Assembly (NCBI GenBank): GCA_024704175.1
Contig: CP085629.1
Span: 3,162,001-3,226,000, forward strand
DNA: 64,000 bases
DNA from: Paenibacillus sp. P25
GTDB lineage: Bacteria; Bacillota; Bacilli; Paenibacillales; NBRC-103111
Direction: 5' to 3'
This document shows, piece after piece, positions 51,144-61,411 of the stretch (position 1 is the first letter of the stretch; every line of letters begins with the position of its first letter). The notes under the pieces are model-generated. The model was not told the origin of the DNA, ran no database searches, and worked only from the letters and a program-made list of their open reading frames with translations. The translations under genes and the position numbers were made by a program.

Positions 51144-51518
51144 TTATCCTTGCGGTTTGAACACCAGCGACGCCAGGAAGGAAAAGATGATCGCCGCCGA
51201 TATCCCCGCACTCGTCACTTCGAAAATCCCGGTGATGATCCCGATGGCGCCGTGCTGCTTCAGCTCGCTGAGCGCGCCGTGCACAAGCGAATTGCCGAAG
51301 CTCGTGATCGGTACGGTGGCTCCCGCTCCCGCAAATTCGATGAAGCGGTCGTAGAGGCTTTTCTTCCCGATCGTGATCCCGTCGACAATCGCACCCGCCA
51401 CCACCAGCGTGCTCATCGTATGCGCCGGCGTCAGCCTCATCACATCCATCAAGAGCTGCCCGATCACGCAGATCGCGCCTCCGATGACAAAAGCCCAAAC
51501 AAACTGCATCCAGTCCAT
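51144..51518 (-). CDS. spoVAE: SpoVAE (SpoVAEb-type)
   Basis: Membrane component of the spore dipicolinate channel, 124 residues with three or four helices: [60 protein letters not shown]. Shares the GAGA-x-VP-x-T-x-F motif with SpoVAC. It starts one base after the repaired spoVAD stop. This short form is SpoVAEb; no spoVAEa or spoVAF was seen. Confidence 0.93.
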   Translation of the reverse strand: MDWMQFVWAFVIGGAICVIGQLLMDVMRLTPAHTMSTLVVAGAIVDGITIGKKSLYDRFIEFAGAGATVPITSFGNSLVHGALSELKQHGAIGIITGIFEVTSAGISAAIIFSFLASLVFKPQG

Positions 51519-51520
51519 GT

Positions 51521-52533
51521 TTATTGCACCTCGCTTTCGATTGCCACGGCATGGGCGATGCAGGGGATGCTTTCCCCTGCTGGAAGGAAAGAGGGGAATG
51601 CAGCGCGCCGGTCGCCACCACGAGCACCCTCTTCAGCTCGCCCTTCTTGAGCCGCTTCAGGATGTGCCCGTAAGTAACGGTCGCGGAACAGCCGCGACCG
51701 CTGCCCCCGGCCTGTACGTTTTGCTTCTGCAAATCATAGATCATCAGCCCGCAGTCGCTGAAGGTCGTCCGGTCGATCGGAACCTGGTGCTTATGGAGCA
51801 GGTCGGTAGCGATTTGATGGCCCACCTTGGCCAAGTCCCCGGTGACGATCAGATCGTAATAATCGGGCTCCCGGACAAAATCGCGAAAATGCGCCTGAAG
51901 CGTATCGACCGCCGCCGGAGCCATGGCCGCTCCCATATTGAACGGGTCCTTCAGGCCCATGTCGACCACTCTGCCGATAGTGGCCCCCGTTACGACCGGA
52001 CCGTGCCCGTGGTTCGTAACCACCGCCGCCGCCGCGCCCGTTACGGTATATTGGGCCGTAGGGGGCTTTTGCGAGCCGTATTCCGTCGGGTAGCGGAACT
52101 GCTTCTCGGCCGTCGAGTTGTGGCCGCAGGTGCCCGCCATGACATAATGGGCGTAGCCTGAATCGACCATCATCGAAGCGAGGGCCAGTCCCTCCATCGA
52201 GGTGGAGCAGGCTCCGAAGATGCCGATATAAGGCGTCTGCATCGTCCGGACGGCGAAGCTGTTGCTGATGATTTGATTCATCAAATCGCCGCCGACGTAA
52301 AACTGGATCTTCTCCTTGGTCACTCCCGCATTCTCAATGGCCAGCTTGGACGCTTCCTCCAGCATCTTCTTCTCGGCTTTCTCCCAGCTGTCCTCGCCGA
52401 CCATCGCATCGCCGTGCACGATGTCGAATTCGTTGCCAAGGGGACCGCTCCCCTCGTCCGGGCCCACGATCGTCGCCGTCCCGGCAATGACCGGACGCTT
52501 CTTGAATTCCCAGCTCTGGCTTCCCTTCAGCAC
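51521..52533 (-). CDS. spoVAD: SpoVAD (one frameshift)
   Basis: Thiolase-fold protein of the SpoVA complex that binds dipicolinic acid in B. subtilis. Blocks: [28 protein letters not shown] ([18 protein letters not shown]), [17 protein letters not shown] (active-site-like Cys), [13 protein letters not shown] and [17 protein letters not shown]. Four C/G at 51574-51577 need one more base to end [22 protein letters not shown]..., length 337. The GTG start has GGGGGCGA upstream. Confidence 0.93.
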
Positions 52534-52534
52534 T

Positions 52535-53014
52535 TTATTTCGCCCCCGTTCCTAGGAGCAGATGAATGATGCCGATCACAAAGGCCGCCACCGTCCCGTA
52601 AACGATAACCGGGCCGGCCAGCTTGAACATATTGCCTCCGACGCCCAGCACGTACCCTTCGCTACGGTGCTCCAGCGCCGCCGAGCACATCGAGTTGGCG
52701 AAGCCTGTTACGGGAACGGCCGAGCCGGCGCCGGCCCACTGTGCGATTTTATCGTAGACGCCGCAGGACGTAAGGATCACGGAAATGAAGATCAGCACCG
52801 CAACGGTCGGGTTTCCCGCCGTTTTTTTCGTAAAGCCGAAGACGTTGATGAACAGCTCCATCAGGCCTTGGCCGAGCAAACAAATGAAACCGCCGACGAG
52901 GAATGCACGAAGGCAGTTTTTGAAGACCGGGCGGGCCGGCTCCCGTTTTTTGGCAAATTCCTGGTATTCCTGCTGCGTCCAGGTCAGCTTCTTCATCTTG
53001 GATTTGGTTGTCAT
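52535..53014 (-). CDS. spoVAC: SpoVAC
   Basis: Mechanosensitive-type membrane component of the SpoVA channel, 159 residues with four or five helices. FLVGGFICLLGQGLMELF, TVAVLIFISVILTSCGVYDKI and GAGSAVPVTGFANSMCSAALE are typical, ending in helices around GNMFKLAGPVIVYG. The start follows GAAGGAGGAAG, 33 bases after the DUF421 gene. spoVAD follows in one base. Confidence 0.95.
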   Translation of the reverse strand: MTTKSKMKKLTWTQQEYQEFAKKREPARPVFKNCLRAFLVGGFICLLGQGLMELFINVFGFTKKTAGNPTVAVLIFISVILTSCGVYDKIAQWAGAGSAVPVTGFANSMCSAALEHRSEGYVLGVGGNMFKLAGPVIVYGTVAAFVIGIIHLLLGTGAK

Positions 53015-53047
53015 GGGACTTCCTCCTTCACTTGGAATTGACGGTCG

Positions 53048-53905
53048 CTAGCGTTTCAATACAGGGATCATTTGATCGATAATCCGGCCCATCCGCTCCG
53101 TGCATTCCTCATACATGCGCTTCGCTTCCTCATCCGCGGTCGCAAGACCGAAGAGGGCCAAATCGGCTTCGCATTTTTTAAGCGTTGCCAGCAGGAGGAG
53201 CTTGTTCGAAGACTGCGGGAGCTGTAGCATATCGTCGTAGACATCGATATAAAGCTGGCCGTACGAATCGACCTGACCGATGAATACATTCTCCACGGTA
53301 ACCCCTATTTTCTCCAGCTCGGTGTAAAGCCATTCGCGGCTGAGACCCGCCGTGGCCAGCGGCTCGTCCATGATGTTGCCGTCGATGATCACCGCCTGCG
53401 TCTCCCGCTCCGGCCCGGTCCGTACCCCCAGATGCTTGGCGGTCAAAGGCTGGTTTTCCTTCTTGAGCAGCACGTTGAGCTCCCCGCTCGATTCCAGAAT
53501 GGCGAATTCCACATCGGCCACATTGAACACGCTCTTCTTGCGCAGCTGCTCCAGCGACTCATCCGCGGTGTAGCGCTCCTTCTTCAGATTATCCTCCAGC
53601 ACCTTGCCTTCCTTGATCATGACGGTGCCGCTGCCCTCGAACCATTCCCGGAGCCGCTTGCTCTTCAGCGTCAATAATTCCAGTGAGAAAGGAACAATAA
53701 ACCAAACGAGAAGCGCCGTAATTCCATTCATATAATGGGCTTCGATATCCGTTGATATGAAGCCCGCGACCTCGCCCAACGTGATGCCTGTAATATATTC
53801 GAAAAAGGTAAGCTGGGAAATCTGCTTCTTGCCTAAAATACGTGTAATCAAAAACAGCATTGCCACTGCTCCCAGCGACCTTAAGGCCACATGCATCCAA
53901 TCCAC
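53048..53905 (-). CDS. DUF421 (YetF-like) membrane protein
   Basis: 285 residues: three N-terminal helices (LRSLGAVAMLFLITRILGKKQI; SQLTFFEYITGITLGEVAGF) and two cytoplasmic DUF421 domains (LRKKSVFNVADVEFAILESSGELNVL). A C-terminal helical part (NKLLLLATLKKCEADLALFGLATADEEAK) resembles the short DUF1657 proteins, so this is a DUF421-DUF1657 fusion. The GTG start follows AAAGGAGAG. First gene of the spoVA-like operon and divergent from a free-standing DUF1657 gene. Members of this family accompany mobile spoVA-2 operons linked to spore heat resistance. Confidence 0.9.
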   Translation of the reverse strand: MDWMHVALRSLGAVAMLFLITRILGKKQISQLTFFEYITGITLGEVAGFISTDIEAHYMNGITALLVWFIVPFSLELLTLKSKRLREWFEGSGTVMIKEGKVLEDNLKKERYTADESLEQLRKKSVFNVADVEFAILESSGELNVLLKKENQPLTAKHLGVRTGPERETQAVIIDGNIMDEPLATAGLSREWLYTELEKIGVTVENVFIGQVDSYGQLYIDVYDDMLQLPQSSNKLLLLATLKKCEADLALFGLATADEEAKRMYEECTERMGRIIDQMIPVLKR

Positions 53906-54037
53906 TTTTCTCTCTCCTTTGACTGATCTCGCACAACAGTAAGATTATTTGTCAAAAGGAGCGCTGTTATTTTTGGTTAATTCTTACACTCATCAGCCGT
54001 CTTAAACTGTGCACATTATTTCATGGAGGTGAGAGAC

Positions 54038-54244
54038 ATGACAGTAGCATCCCAAGTGAAAACGACACTCGCGTCTTTAAAGAGCGCTCAAGCGAGCTTA
54101 GAGACTTTTGCCCTGGGAACGCAAAACCAGGAAGCCAAAAAGCTGTTTGAGGACTGCGCCACCCAGACGCAGCAGATCGTGAACCAAATCAGCTCGCGCG
54201 TGCAGCGACTGGAAAATGAAGAGCCGCAATATAAAGGATTCTAA
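54038..54244 (+). CDS. DUF1657 small protein
   Basis: 68-residue helical protein: MTVASQVKTTLASLKSAQAS, then LETFALGTQNQEAKKLFEDC, a match to the DUF1657 family of sporeformers. It is divergent from the DUF421 gene across about 130 bases, in which both promoters must lie. The ATG follows GGAGGTGAG. A coat or core role in spores is likely from context only. Confidence 0.88.
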   Translation: MTVASQVKTTLASLKSAQASLETFALGTQNQEAKKLFEDCATQTQQIVNQISSRVQRLENEEPQYKGF

Positions 54245-54266
54245 GCTGCCCGTTATCTTATAATGG

Positions 54267-54306
54267 AAAACAGCCCCGCCTCAGGATAGAGGATCGGGGC
54301 TGTTTT
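54267..54306. terminator. Bidirectional terminator after the DUF1657 gene
   Basis: AAAACAGCCCCG-N14-CGGGGCTGTTTT; works for the DUF1657 gene (plus) and the 25-residue gene (minus). Confidence 0.9.
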
Positions 54307-54325
54307 AATGCTTCTTGCGTTCGGC

Positions 54326-54403
54326 CTAGAAACACATGATCAGAACAATCAGCAGCAGCAAGAAAAGCACCAGAATGAGCAACACGGAGGCACCTTTTTC
54401 CAT
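54326..54403 (-). CDS. 25-residue membrane peptide
   Basis: MEKGASVLLILVLFLLLLI then VLIMCF: a short polar start and one membrane helix, like the small YjcZ/SscA-type spore peptides in size and build but without their glycines. CAGGAG lies 9-14 bases before the ATG, and a terminator follows at once. Convergent with the DUF1657 gene. Confidence 0.65.
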   Translation of the reverse strand: MEKGASVLLILVLFLLLLIVLIMCF

Positions 54404-54661
54404 TGGGTTTAGCTCCTGTCCGTGTAGAATAGGATGATTTATACGATTATCCTATGCCCATTCTGCAAATCCGCATGTGCATCCGCCCAGGGCACTTTGA
54501 AAACCCTCATGAAAATGTGGCACCGGAAGGCGGAATGCCTCAATTATACATAACCGGGCGGTTCCGACGCTGAAACAGAAAAGATGATTCGGCCGGGGAC
54601 AAGGCGTTTAAGTTATAGGCAACAACGGACGAACCGGGTCCGGGAAAAGGAGGCGTTCACC
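54404..54661. other. Intergenic region between small membrane genes
   Basis: About 260 bases. Minus-strand leader of the 25-residue peptide on the left and plus-strand leader of the DUF1328 gene on the right. No further gene or named site seen. Confidence 0.4.
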
Positions 54662-54826
54662 ATGTTATACTGGTCCATTATCTTCTTGGTGGTTGCAGTC
54701 ATCGCGGGGATCTTCGGGTTCTTCGGCATCGCGGCGGCGGCCGCAGGTGTCGCCAAAGTGTTGTTCGTGGTGTTCTTGATCCTGTTTATCATCAGCTTAT
54801 TCATGGGTCGGCGAACGTCGGCGTAA
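54662..54826 (+). CDS. DUF1328 (YtjA-like) membrane protein
   Basis: 54 residues with two membrane helices: [20 protein letters not shown], then [20 protein letters not shown]. This is the DUF1328 family pattern. Function unknown; stress-linked in some bacteria. The ATG follows AAAGGAGGCG. The open frame runs 26 codons upstream without any ribosome site, so that part is excluded. Confidence 0.9.
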   Translation: MLYWSIIFLVVAVIAGIFGFFGIAAAAAGVAKVLFVVFLILFIISLFMGRRTSA

Positions 54827-54879
54827 CCGCTCGGCCGTGCATAAGTCACCACCAAAGCTTTTACATCTTATCAGCTGAT

Positions 54880-54917
54880 AAAGGCTTCCTCCCGTACCCG
54901 GGCAGGAAGCCTTCTTA
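54880..54917. terminator. Bidirectional terminator after the DUF1328 gene
   Basis: AAGGCTTCCT-N13-AGGAAGCCTT with TTCTTATT on the plus side and TTTATC on the minus side. Confidence 0.75.
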
Positions 54918-54937
54918 TTATGCCGGCAACCGGGAAA

Positions 54938-55168
54938 TTACGGATTTCGGCGAAAGACCCAGACGTCGGATGTATGGCAAATCAGCTCAAAGCCGTGGCC
55001 GAGCAGGCAGCGGACAGCCGAAGACAGCCGCTCGCCGATCACAAGAACTCTTCGGCACGGACTCGCACTGCCGATCACGCTTATACTGGTAATTTGGCGG
55101 GTGCCCGTAAAGGGATTGCGCTGAAAGCAAAGAGTTACTACATCGGGTGGACGCGGGATACTCGCCAT
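54938..55168 (-). CDS. Possible 76-residue protein of unknown function
   Basis: MASIPRPPDVVTLCFQRNPF at the start and CLLGHGFELICHTSDVWVFRR at the end. AAAGGAG sits 10 bases upstream of this ATG. The frame stops just before the shared terminator, as expected for a real minus-strand gene. Not recognised, and Arg/Ser-rich in the middle as spurious frames often are. Confidence 0.45.
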   Translation of the reverse strand: MASIPRPPDVVTLCFQRNPFTGTRQITSISVIGSASPCRRVLVIGERLSSAVRCLLGHGFELICHTSDVWVFRRNP

Positions 55169-55185
55169 GGCCATCGGCTCCTTTC

Positions 55186-55287
55186 TCTTTTCAAGCTACT
55201 ATATTGAATGCAGGAGAGCATAGGGCCGTTACGGGCAGATATGGAAGGGCCGGAAATCTTTCACGGGTCCGGTACGGCAATGATCAT
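55186..55287. other. Intergenic region before the RCC1/SLH terminator
   Basis: Short stretch between the possible 76-residue gene and the surface-protein terminator; nothing recognised. Confidence 0.4.
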
Positions 55288-55339
55288 AAAAAAAAGCCCG
55301 CTTCTTCGCAGACCATGAACGGTCGGAAGAAGCGGGCTT
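55288..55339 (-). terminator. Terminator after the RCC1/SLH gene
   Basis: GCCCGCTTCTTC-N19-GAAGAAGCGGGC, a perfect 12-bp stem, followed by eight T on the minus strand. Confidence 0.95.
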
Positions 55340-55355
55340 AAATAGGCTAGGAGCT

Positions 55356-58214
55356 TTAGGATCCCAGCTGCTTTAAAGCTTCGGGATCCGGCTGCAGCTG
55401 AGCCCCGGCGTTGACGGAGAGGATCCGTTCAATGATGGTTACAGCCTGAGCTCTAGTCGTCGTCTCTTCGGGTGCCAGCCTGCCGCCGGACAGCCCTTGT
55501 AAAATTCCTTTTTTCACTGCCGTTTGCATGGCGTAGGCGCTGTCCACCGTGACATTCGGCCCCTGCAGCTCCTTGCTTGTGGCGCGAACGGCCAGCATAG
55601 CGATGTCGCCGCGGGTGGCCGGAGCGTTCCAATCGGACGCAAGGTCCGCCTGTCCGTACATTCCCGCATCGGCGAGGGCCTGGGCATACGGCTTGTACCA
55701 CGGGTCGCCCGCCGCCGGAGCGGCCGTCTTCAGCTTCAGGGCGGAGGCGGCGAGCTTCGCGATCTCGGCCCGTGTAATCGGGTTGTCCGGCCGGAACGAA
55801 CCGTCCTCATACCCGTCGACATAGCCCTTCTCGACAGCGGCGGTAATCAGGCTCTTCGCCCAATGTCCCTCCAAATCCGTGAGTGGGGGTAGGAACCCGG
55901 TCACGACGGCGGGTACGGCGCGGTTTTTAAATCCGCCGTCGCCCATTTGCCCGGACAGGTTGGAGCCCCAGGTCCAGACCGTGTTGTCCGAAGAAAGCGC
56001 CGCGGAGTGGTAAGATCCGGCACTCACCGAGGCGATGCCGCTGAGTCCCTGCACCTGTACGGGCTTGTTGCGGTTATCCGTCGTCCCGTCTCCCAGCTGA
56101 TTAAAGATATTGTACCCCCAGGCCCACACCGTGCCGTCCGATTTAACGGCCAGCGAATGGAAGGAACCCGCGGCGATCGCCGTTACCTGCGGCATATTCA
56201 TGACCTGACCGGGAGCGGTACGGTTCGTGGTACTGCCGTCGCCCAGCTGGCCGAAGGCGTTATAGCCCCAGGCCCACACCGTGCCGTCGTTCTTCAGCGC
56301 CAGGGAATGGCCGCGTCCGGCGGCAATCGCCTGGATTCCGTTCAAAGAAGCAATATTGATCGGTGTCCTCCGCGGCGATAAGGTGCCGTCTCCGAGCTGG
56401 CCGCCGCTGTTGTCGCCCCAAGCCCACACCGTGCCGTCGGCGGCAAGCGCCAGCGCATAGTAATTTCCGGCGGCGATCGCTTTGATTTGCGGCGTACCCG
56501 CCGATTCGCTGCGGCGTATTCTTGCCGTCCGTAGTGCCGTCGGCAAGCTGCCCGTAAAGATTGTCGCCGGAAGCCCAAACCGTGCCGTCCTTCTTCAGCG
56601 CAAGTGTAAAGTTGGCTCCTGCGGCGATGGCGGTTATATCCTTAAGAGACGGTACCGGGGCGGGCGTGGACCGGCTCTGATTCGTCCCGTCCATGAGCTG
56701 ACCGTATTGGTTTTGTCCCCAGGTCCAGACCGTGCCGTCTTTCTTCAGCACCGCGGCATGATTGGCTCCGCCGGCCACTGCGGCGACATCGCTCAGCCCG
56801 CTCACCGCGGCCGGCGTATTCTTAAAGCCCGATGCCGTGGAACCCAGCTGGCCGAAAATGTTGTCGCCCCACGCCCAAACCTTGCCGCCTTTCAGCACCA
56901 GATTGAAGCTGTCCCCGGAAGCAAGGGGCGATTCCGCTATGGCGTTGTTAAACGCCGGGTCTCCCCCGGCACCCCGGCCGGTGCGCCGCTTCCCGGATCC
57001 GCAGGGGAGCCTTCATGTTGAATTTCGGCAGTGCTACCGGCGATGTCCGGTTCGTCGTCGTACCGTCGCCCAGCTGGCCCATCGTGTTGTTGCCCCAGGC
57101 CATAACCGAGCCGTCCGAGCGAACGGCAAAGGAATGGAACAAGCCGGAGCCGATGGCCTCCGCCTGATCGAGCCCGGTCACTTTCGTAATGACGGCGCTG
57201 TTCTCGAGACTTCCCCGTCCCAGCTGCCCGAAGTTGTTCAGACCGAACGTATAAACGCTTCCGTCATTTTTCAAAGCAAGCGCATGGTTGTTCCCAGCGG
57301 TTATGGCCTTGACATCGGATAATGCCAGTACAGGCACGGGATTGCTGCTGTCCTCCGAGCTGCCGGTACCGAGCTGGCCGTAAAAGTTGGAGCCCCAGGC
57401 CATAACCGTTCCGTCATTCTTCAGCGCCAGGGAAAAATTGATCCCGGCCGCCACGGCTTTGATGTCGGAGAGGAAGTTCACGTAAACTCTACGGCTCAGG
57501 GTGCCGCTGCTCGTGCCGTATCCGAGCTGGCCGTTCGTATTGTCCCCCCAGGCGACGACCGTCCCGTCCTTTACAACGGCGAGAACATGATTCCCGCCCG
57601 CAGCGATGGCGGTGATCTGCGGCATATCGGGGATGAATTTCGGACTGTATTCCTGAACATAAGTGCTGTTGCCAAGCTGGCCTTTAGAATTGTCTCCCCA
57701 GGTCCATACCGAGCCGTCCCTCTGCAAGGCGACGGAGAAATTGCCCCCGGCCGCTATGGCCACCACATCGGTAAGACTCGGGATCTGCGCTGGCGTCAGC
57801 CGGTCGATATTGCTCGCCGTCGCCGACCTGCCCGGACGCGTTCTGCCCCCAGGACCAGACCGTCCCGTCCTTCTTCAAGGCGAGCGTATGATTCATGCCG
57901 GCCGAGATCGATACGATATCGGTCAGCTCCTTGATTTGGGTCGGTACATAGCGGTTGGCCGAAAGCGGCGTACCGAGCTTGCCGTGAGAATTGTCTCCCC
58001 AGGACCAGACGGTCCCGTCGCTTTTCAAGGCCACCGTATGGCTGAGGCCCGCTGCAATCTGCACAATGCCCGGGACCGGTACCGGGGCGACATCGTCGGC
58101 CCAAGCCCGCCCTCCCGGCAGCATGCTCCCGAACAGAAGCATAATAGCCAATGTCAGGTATAAACCTATATAGTGATTCGCTCGATTCTTACTTCGACTG
58201 AACATCCGGTTCAT
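55356..58214 (-). CDS. Secreted RCC1-repeat protein with SLH anchor (three frameshifts)
   Basis: Surface protein of about 950 residues. Signal peptide: YIGLYLTLAIMLLFGSMLPG then GRAWADD. I count 14 RCC1-type repeats with the core G-x-V-x-x-W/F-G-x-N-x-x-G-Q-L-G (for example DGTVWAWGYNAFGQLGDG), seven before and seven after a short linker near 56960-57015. Three SLH domains follow (ITAAVEKGYVDGYEDGSFRP, then NPITRAEIAKLAA; YAQALADAGMYGQAD; GILQGLSGGRLAPEETTTRAQA), which would bind pyruvylated wall polymer. Frames shift near 57815, 56990 and 56510. The ATG (MNRMFSRSKN) follows GGAGGAG. Ligand unknown. Confidence 0.9.
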
Positions 58215-58260
58215 TGTTTTCAATCTCCTCCACGCTTGTTTTCTCGTCTCCAATGTCCAA

Positions 58261-61200
58261 TCAAGCGGACGTTGTCGGATCCGCCGGCAAAGATGGAGGG
58301 GCAGACTTTTTGAACCTTCGGCGAATGGCGTGAGCGGCTCCATCGAGTAACGTGTAAACCACGGGCACAAGGACAAGCGTGACCATCGTGGACAAGGTAA
58401 GACCGAAGGCAACGACGGTGGCCATCGGGGCCTGCGATTCCGCTCCTTCCCCGAAGCCGATCACAAGCGGAAGCATCGCCAGCACGGTCGTCGCCGTCGT
58501 CATCAGAATCGGGCGCGACCGCACTTTACCCGCTTCGATCAGGGCCTCCGATAGCGGCGACCCCCGTTTGCGGAGCTGATTCGTGTAATCCACGAGCACG
58601 ATCGCGTTGTTCACCACGATGCCCATGAGCATGATCATCCCCATGACCGAGTTCATATTGATCGTCCGGTGCGTGACCCACAGCCCGAAGATCGCTCCGA
58701 TAAAGGTCGGAGGCAGAGAGAACATGATGATAAAAGGCCCGTATAACGATTCGAACTGGCTGGCCATAACCATATAGACGAGCACGATCGAAAGCAGAAG
58801 CATCCAGTACAGACTGCTGAAGGTCGAGTTCGTGCTTTTCGAAGAATCCAGCGTGATCGAATAGCCGTCAGGCGGCTGAATGGTATCCAGCTGCGCTTGG
58901 ACTTCCTTGGCGACGTCGATCAACGTCGCACCGGAAACGACCGAGGCCGTCACGGTGGTTAAACGCTGCGAATTGTTATGACGGATCTGCACGGGGCTTG
59001 ATCCCGGTTCTACCTTCGCTATCGCGCTCACAGGTACCTGCGCCCCGCGCCGGATATGATCACGAGCTGATTGAGATTTTCCAGATTGTTGGTAAAATCT
59101 TTCGGATACTGCAGAAGCACTGAAATTTGCGTGTCCCCTGCCTTGTATTGGGTTGTTGCCGATCCCTGGTAAGCGTTCCTGAGCGCCGTCATGACCTCGC
59201 GGGGCGTGACCCCATAATAAGCGGCCGCATCGCGGTCAATGGTCATATTGAACGCGGCGATATTGCGGTCCAGCGTATTCTGCACGCTGCGCAGCTCCGG
59301 AATATCCCGCAGCGTCTGGGCCACGGTATCCCCCAGTTTGCCGAGCACGGTAAGGTCGGGGCCGTTCAAATTGACCGTGATATCCGCACCGCCGAAGCCG
59401 CCGCCGAGACCCGGCGACCGGACGGAGGAACGGGCGCCAACGTTGATCTGTGCTCCCGGATAGCCCTGGGTCATGTTCCTGACCTGGTCGACCACCTGGG
59501 CGGTGGTCATCTTCCGCTCGCCGGCGGGTTTCAGGTTGACCAGGATGTTCGCCGTATTGGTGGAGGCCGTCTGGAACCCGCCTCCGCCGGTGCTGCCGAC
59601 CGTCGTAAAGACGGTATCGACATCCGAGACCGACTTGAGTTTATCTTCCACGGTCGCCGCCATCTGGTTCGTGAGCTCGAACTTCGTACCCTGCGGCATG
59701 TTGATATTGATTTGCAGCTGGCCTTCGTCCGTCCTCGGCATGAGTTCGGAGCCGACGAACTTGGTCAAATAGACGCTCCCGGCGAGCATAGCGACCGTGC
59801 CGATCACGATGACGGAGCGGTGCCTCAGCGACCAGCCGAGCAGCGCCGCGTACCCTCTCGTCACCCGGTTAAGACCGCGTCCGAACCACACGGCCGGGTT
59901 GTAGCTTCTGCCTTCCGGAAGGGTCTCGTCATGATGCTTGGTCAATAGTTTTGCGGCCAGCATCGGCACCAGCGTAATCGCCGCGAACAGTGCGGCAATG
60001 TGGGAGAAGCTCACCGTGAGTGCCATCGGGGCGAAAAAGTTTTTAATCACGCCGTTGATAAACACAACCGGTGCGAATACGGCAATCTGGGCCAGCGCGG
60101 AAGCAAGCACCGCCGTACCGACCTCGGCCGTTCCCTTCTTGGCCGCCTCGATAGGCGAGAGTCCCTCGTCCTTCTTCCGGTAAATACTTTCAAGCACAAC
60201 GACGGCAAAGTCGACGAGCGAGCCGAGGCCTAACGCCAGACCGCCGAGCGTAATGATATTGATCGTCTGATGGCCGAAGTACATCATGGTAAACGTACTG
60301 ATAATCGAGATCGGAATAACCACGCCGATAATCAGAGTGGCCCGAATGCTGTTCAGAAAGAGCATCAGGATGATAACGGAAAAAATACCACCCAAGAGCG
60401 TATGCTCTATCACCGTATTAATCGAGTTTTTGATATACGTCGAGGTATCGCTGATGACCGAGATTTTCACGCCGCTCGGCGGCTTGGCTTGAATGTCGGC
60501 CAGTGCCTTCCGGACGTTATCGGCGACAGCCACCGTGTTGCCGTCGGACTGCTTGAGGATCGATACGCTGACGCTCTCTTCCCCGTTGCGGCGGGCATCG
60601 AAGGAGACGTCCGTGTAGGTATCGACGACCTGCCCGAGCTCGCCCAAGGCAATCGACTGCCCTTTGCCGAGCGATACCCGGACCTTCTGGATTTCGGCCG
60701 TGGACTTAAACTGCTCGTCGATGGTTAAAGTGACGAGCTGGTTGCCTTTGTACACTAATCCGGCATCCGTGGTCTGGTTGTCGTTGCTCAGTGCGGACGC
60801 TACCGTAGCGATCGAAAGTCCGTATTGTGTCAGCTTGTTCTGGTCGAGAATCACCTGAATCTGCCGTGTCCGCCCGCCCGTCACACCGACGGACGCGACG
60901 CCGTCCACCCGCTGTACCGCCGGGCTGACGATGTTATCCGTCACATCCCGGAGGGTGATCAGATCCACGTCCTTGCCGGAAACGGACAAGTTCATGATCG
61001 GCTGGCTGTTCGGGTCTACCCGGGAAATGACCGGCGCCTCGGCATCCGTAGGCGGACTGTCTTTTGACGCGGTCCATCTTGTCGCGCATCTGCAGCGTGG
61101 CCTGGCTAATATCCGTGCCGTAGTTGAAATCCACGCTGACCGTACTGGACCCGGTTCGCGAGTTGGATGTTATCGCCGAGACATTGGCAATGGTGCCGAC

Positions 61201-61411
61201 GGCGGATTCGACCAGATTGGTTACCTGCTTCTCTACCTGTGCCGGGGAGGCGCCCGGCCAGCTGACCGACACGTTGGCGGTCGGGATATCCATGTTCGGG
61301 TATAAATCCACCGGCAGCAGCCGGGGCCGCGATGGATCCGAGACCCAGCAGCGCGATCATGATCATGAGGATCGTGACAGGGCGGTTAACCGAAAAATCC
61401 GCTAATTTCAC
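58261..61411 (-). CDS. RND efflux pump permease (three frameshifts)
   Basis: HAE1/AcrB-like proton-driven exporter of about 1050 residues, 12 helices with two large periplasmic-side loops. Start GTG-KLADFSVNRPVTILMIMIAL. Blocks: LYPNMDIPTANVSVSWPGAS, ITLGGLALGLGSLVDFAVVV (helix 4, with the conserved Asp), EVGTAVLASALAQIAVFAPV and GIVVNNAIVLVDYTNQLRKRG. Frames shift near 61330, 61060 and at four C/G (59043-59046). Closest described relative in Firmicutes is the SwrC/YerP type. The GTG overlaps the stop of the fusion-protein gene (GTGA). Substrate unknown; lipopeptide or biocide export is possible. Confidence 0.92.

Noticed and set aside
51109..51520. Extension of the SpoVAD frame over spoVAE
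   Set aside because: The same DNA encodes SpoVAE in another frame; a homopolymer error at 51574-51577 explains it.
55356..58214. Repeated motifs in this stretch as DNA repeats
   Set aside because: Periodicity comes from the RCC1 protein repeats; the DNA copies are diverged.
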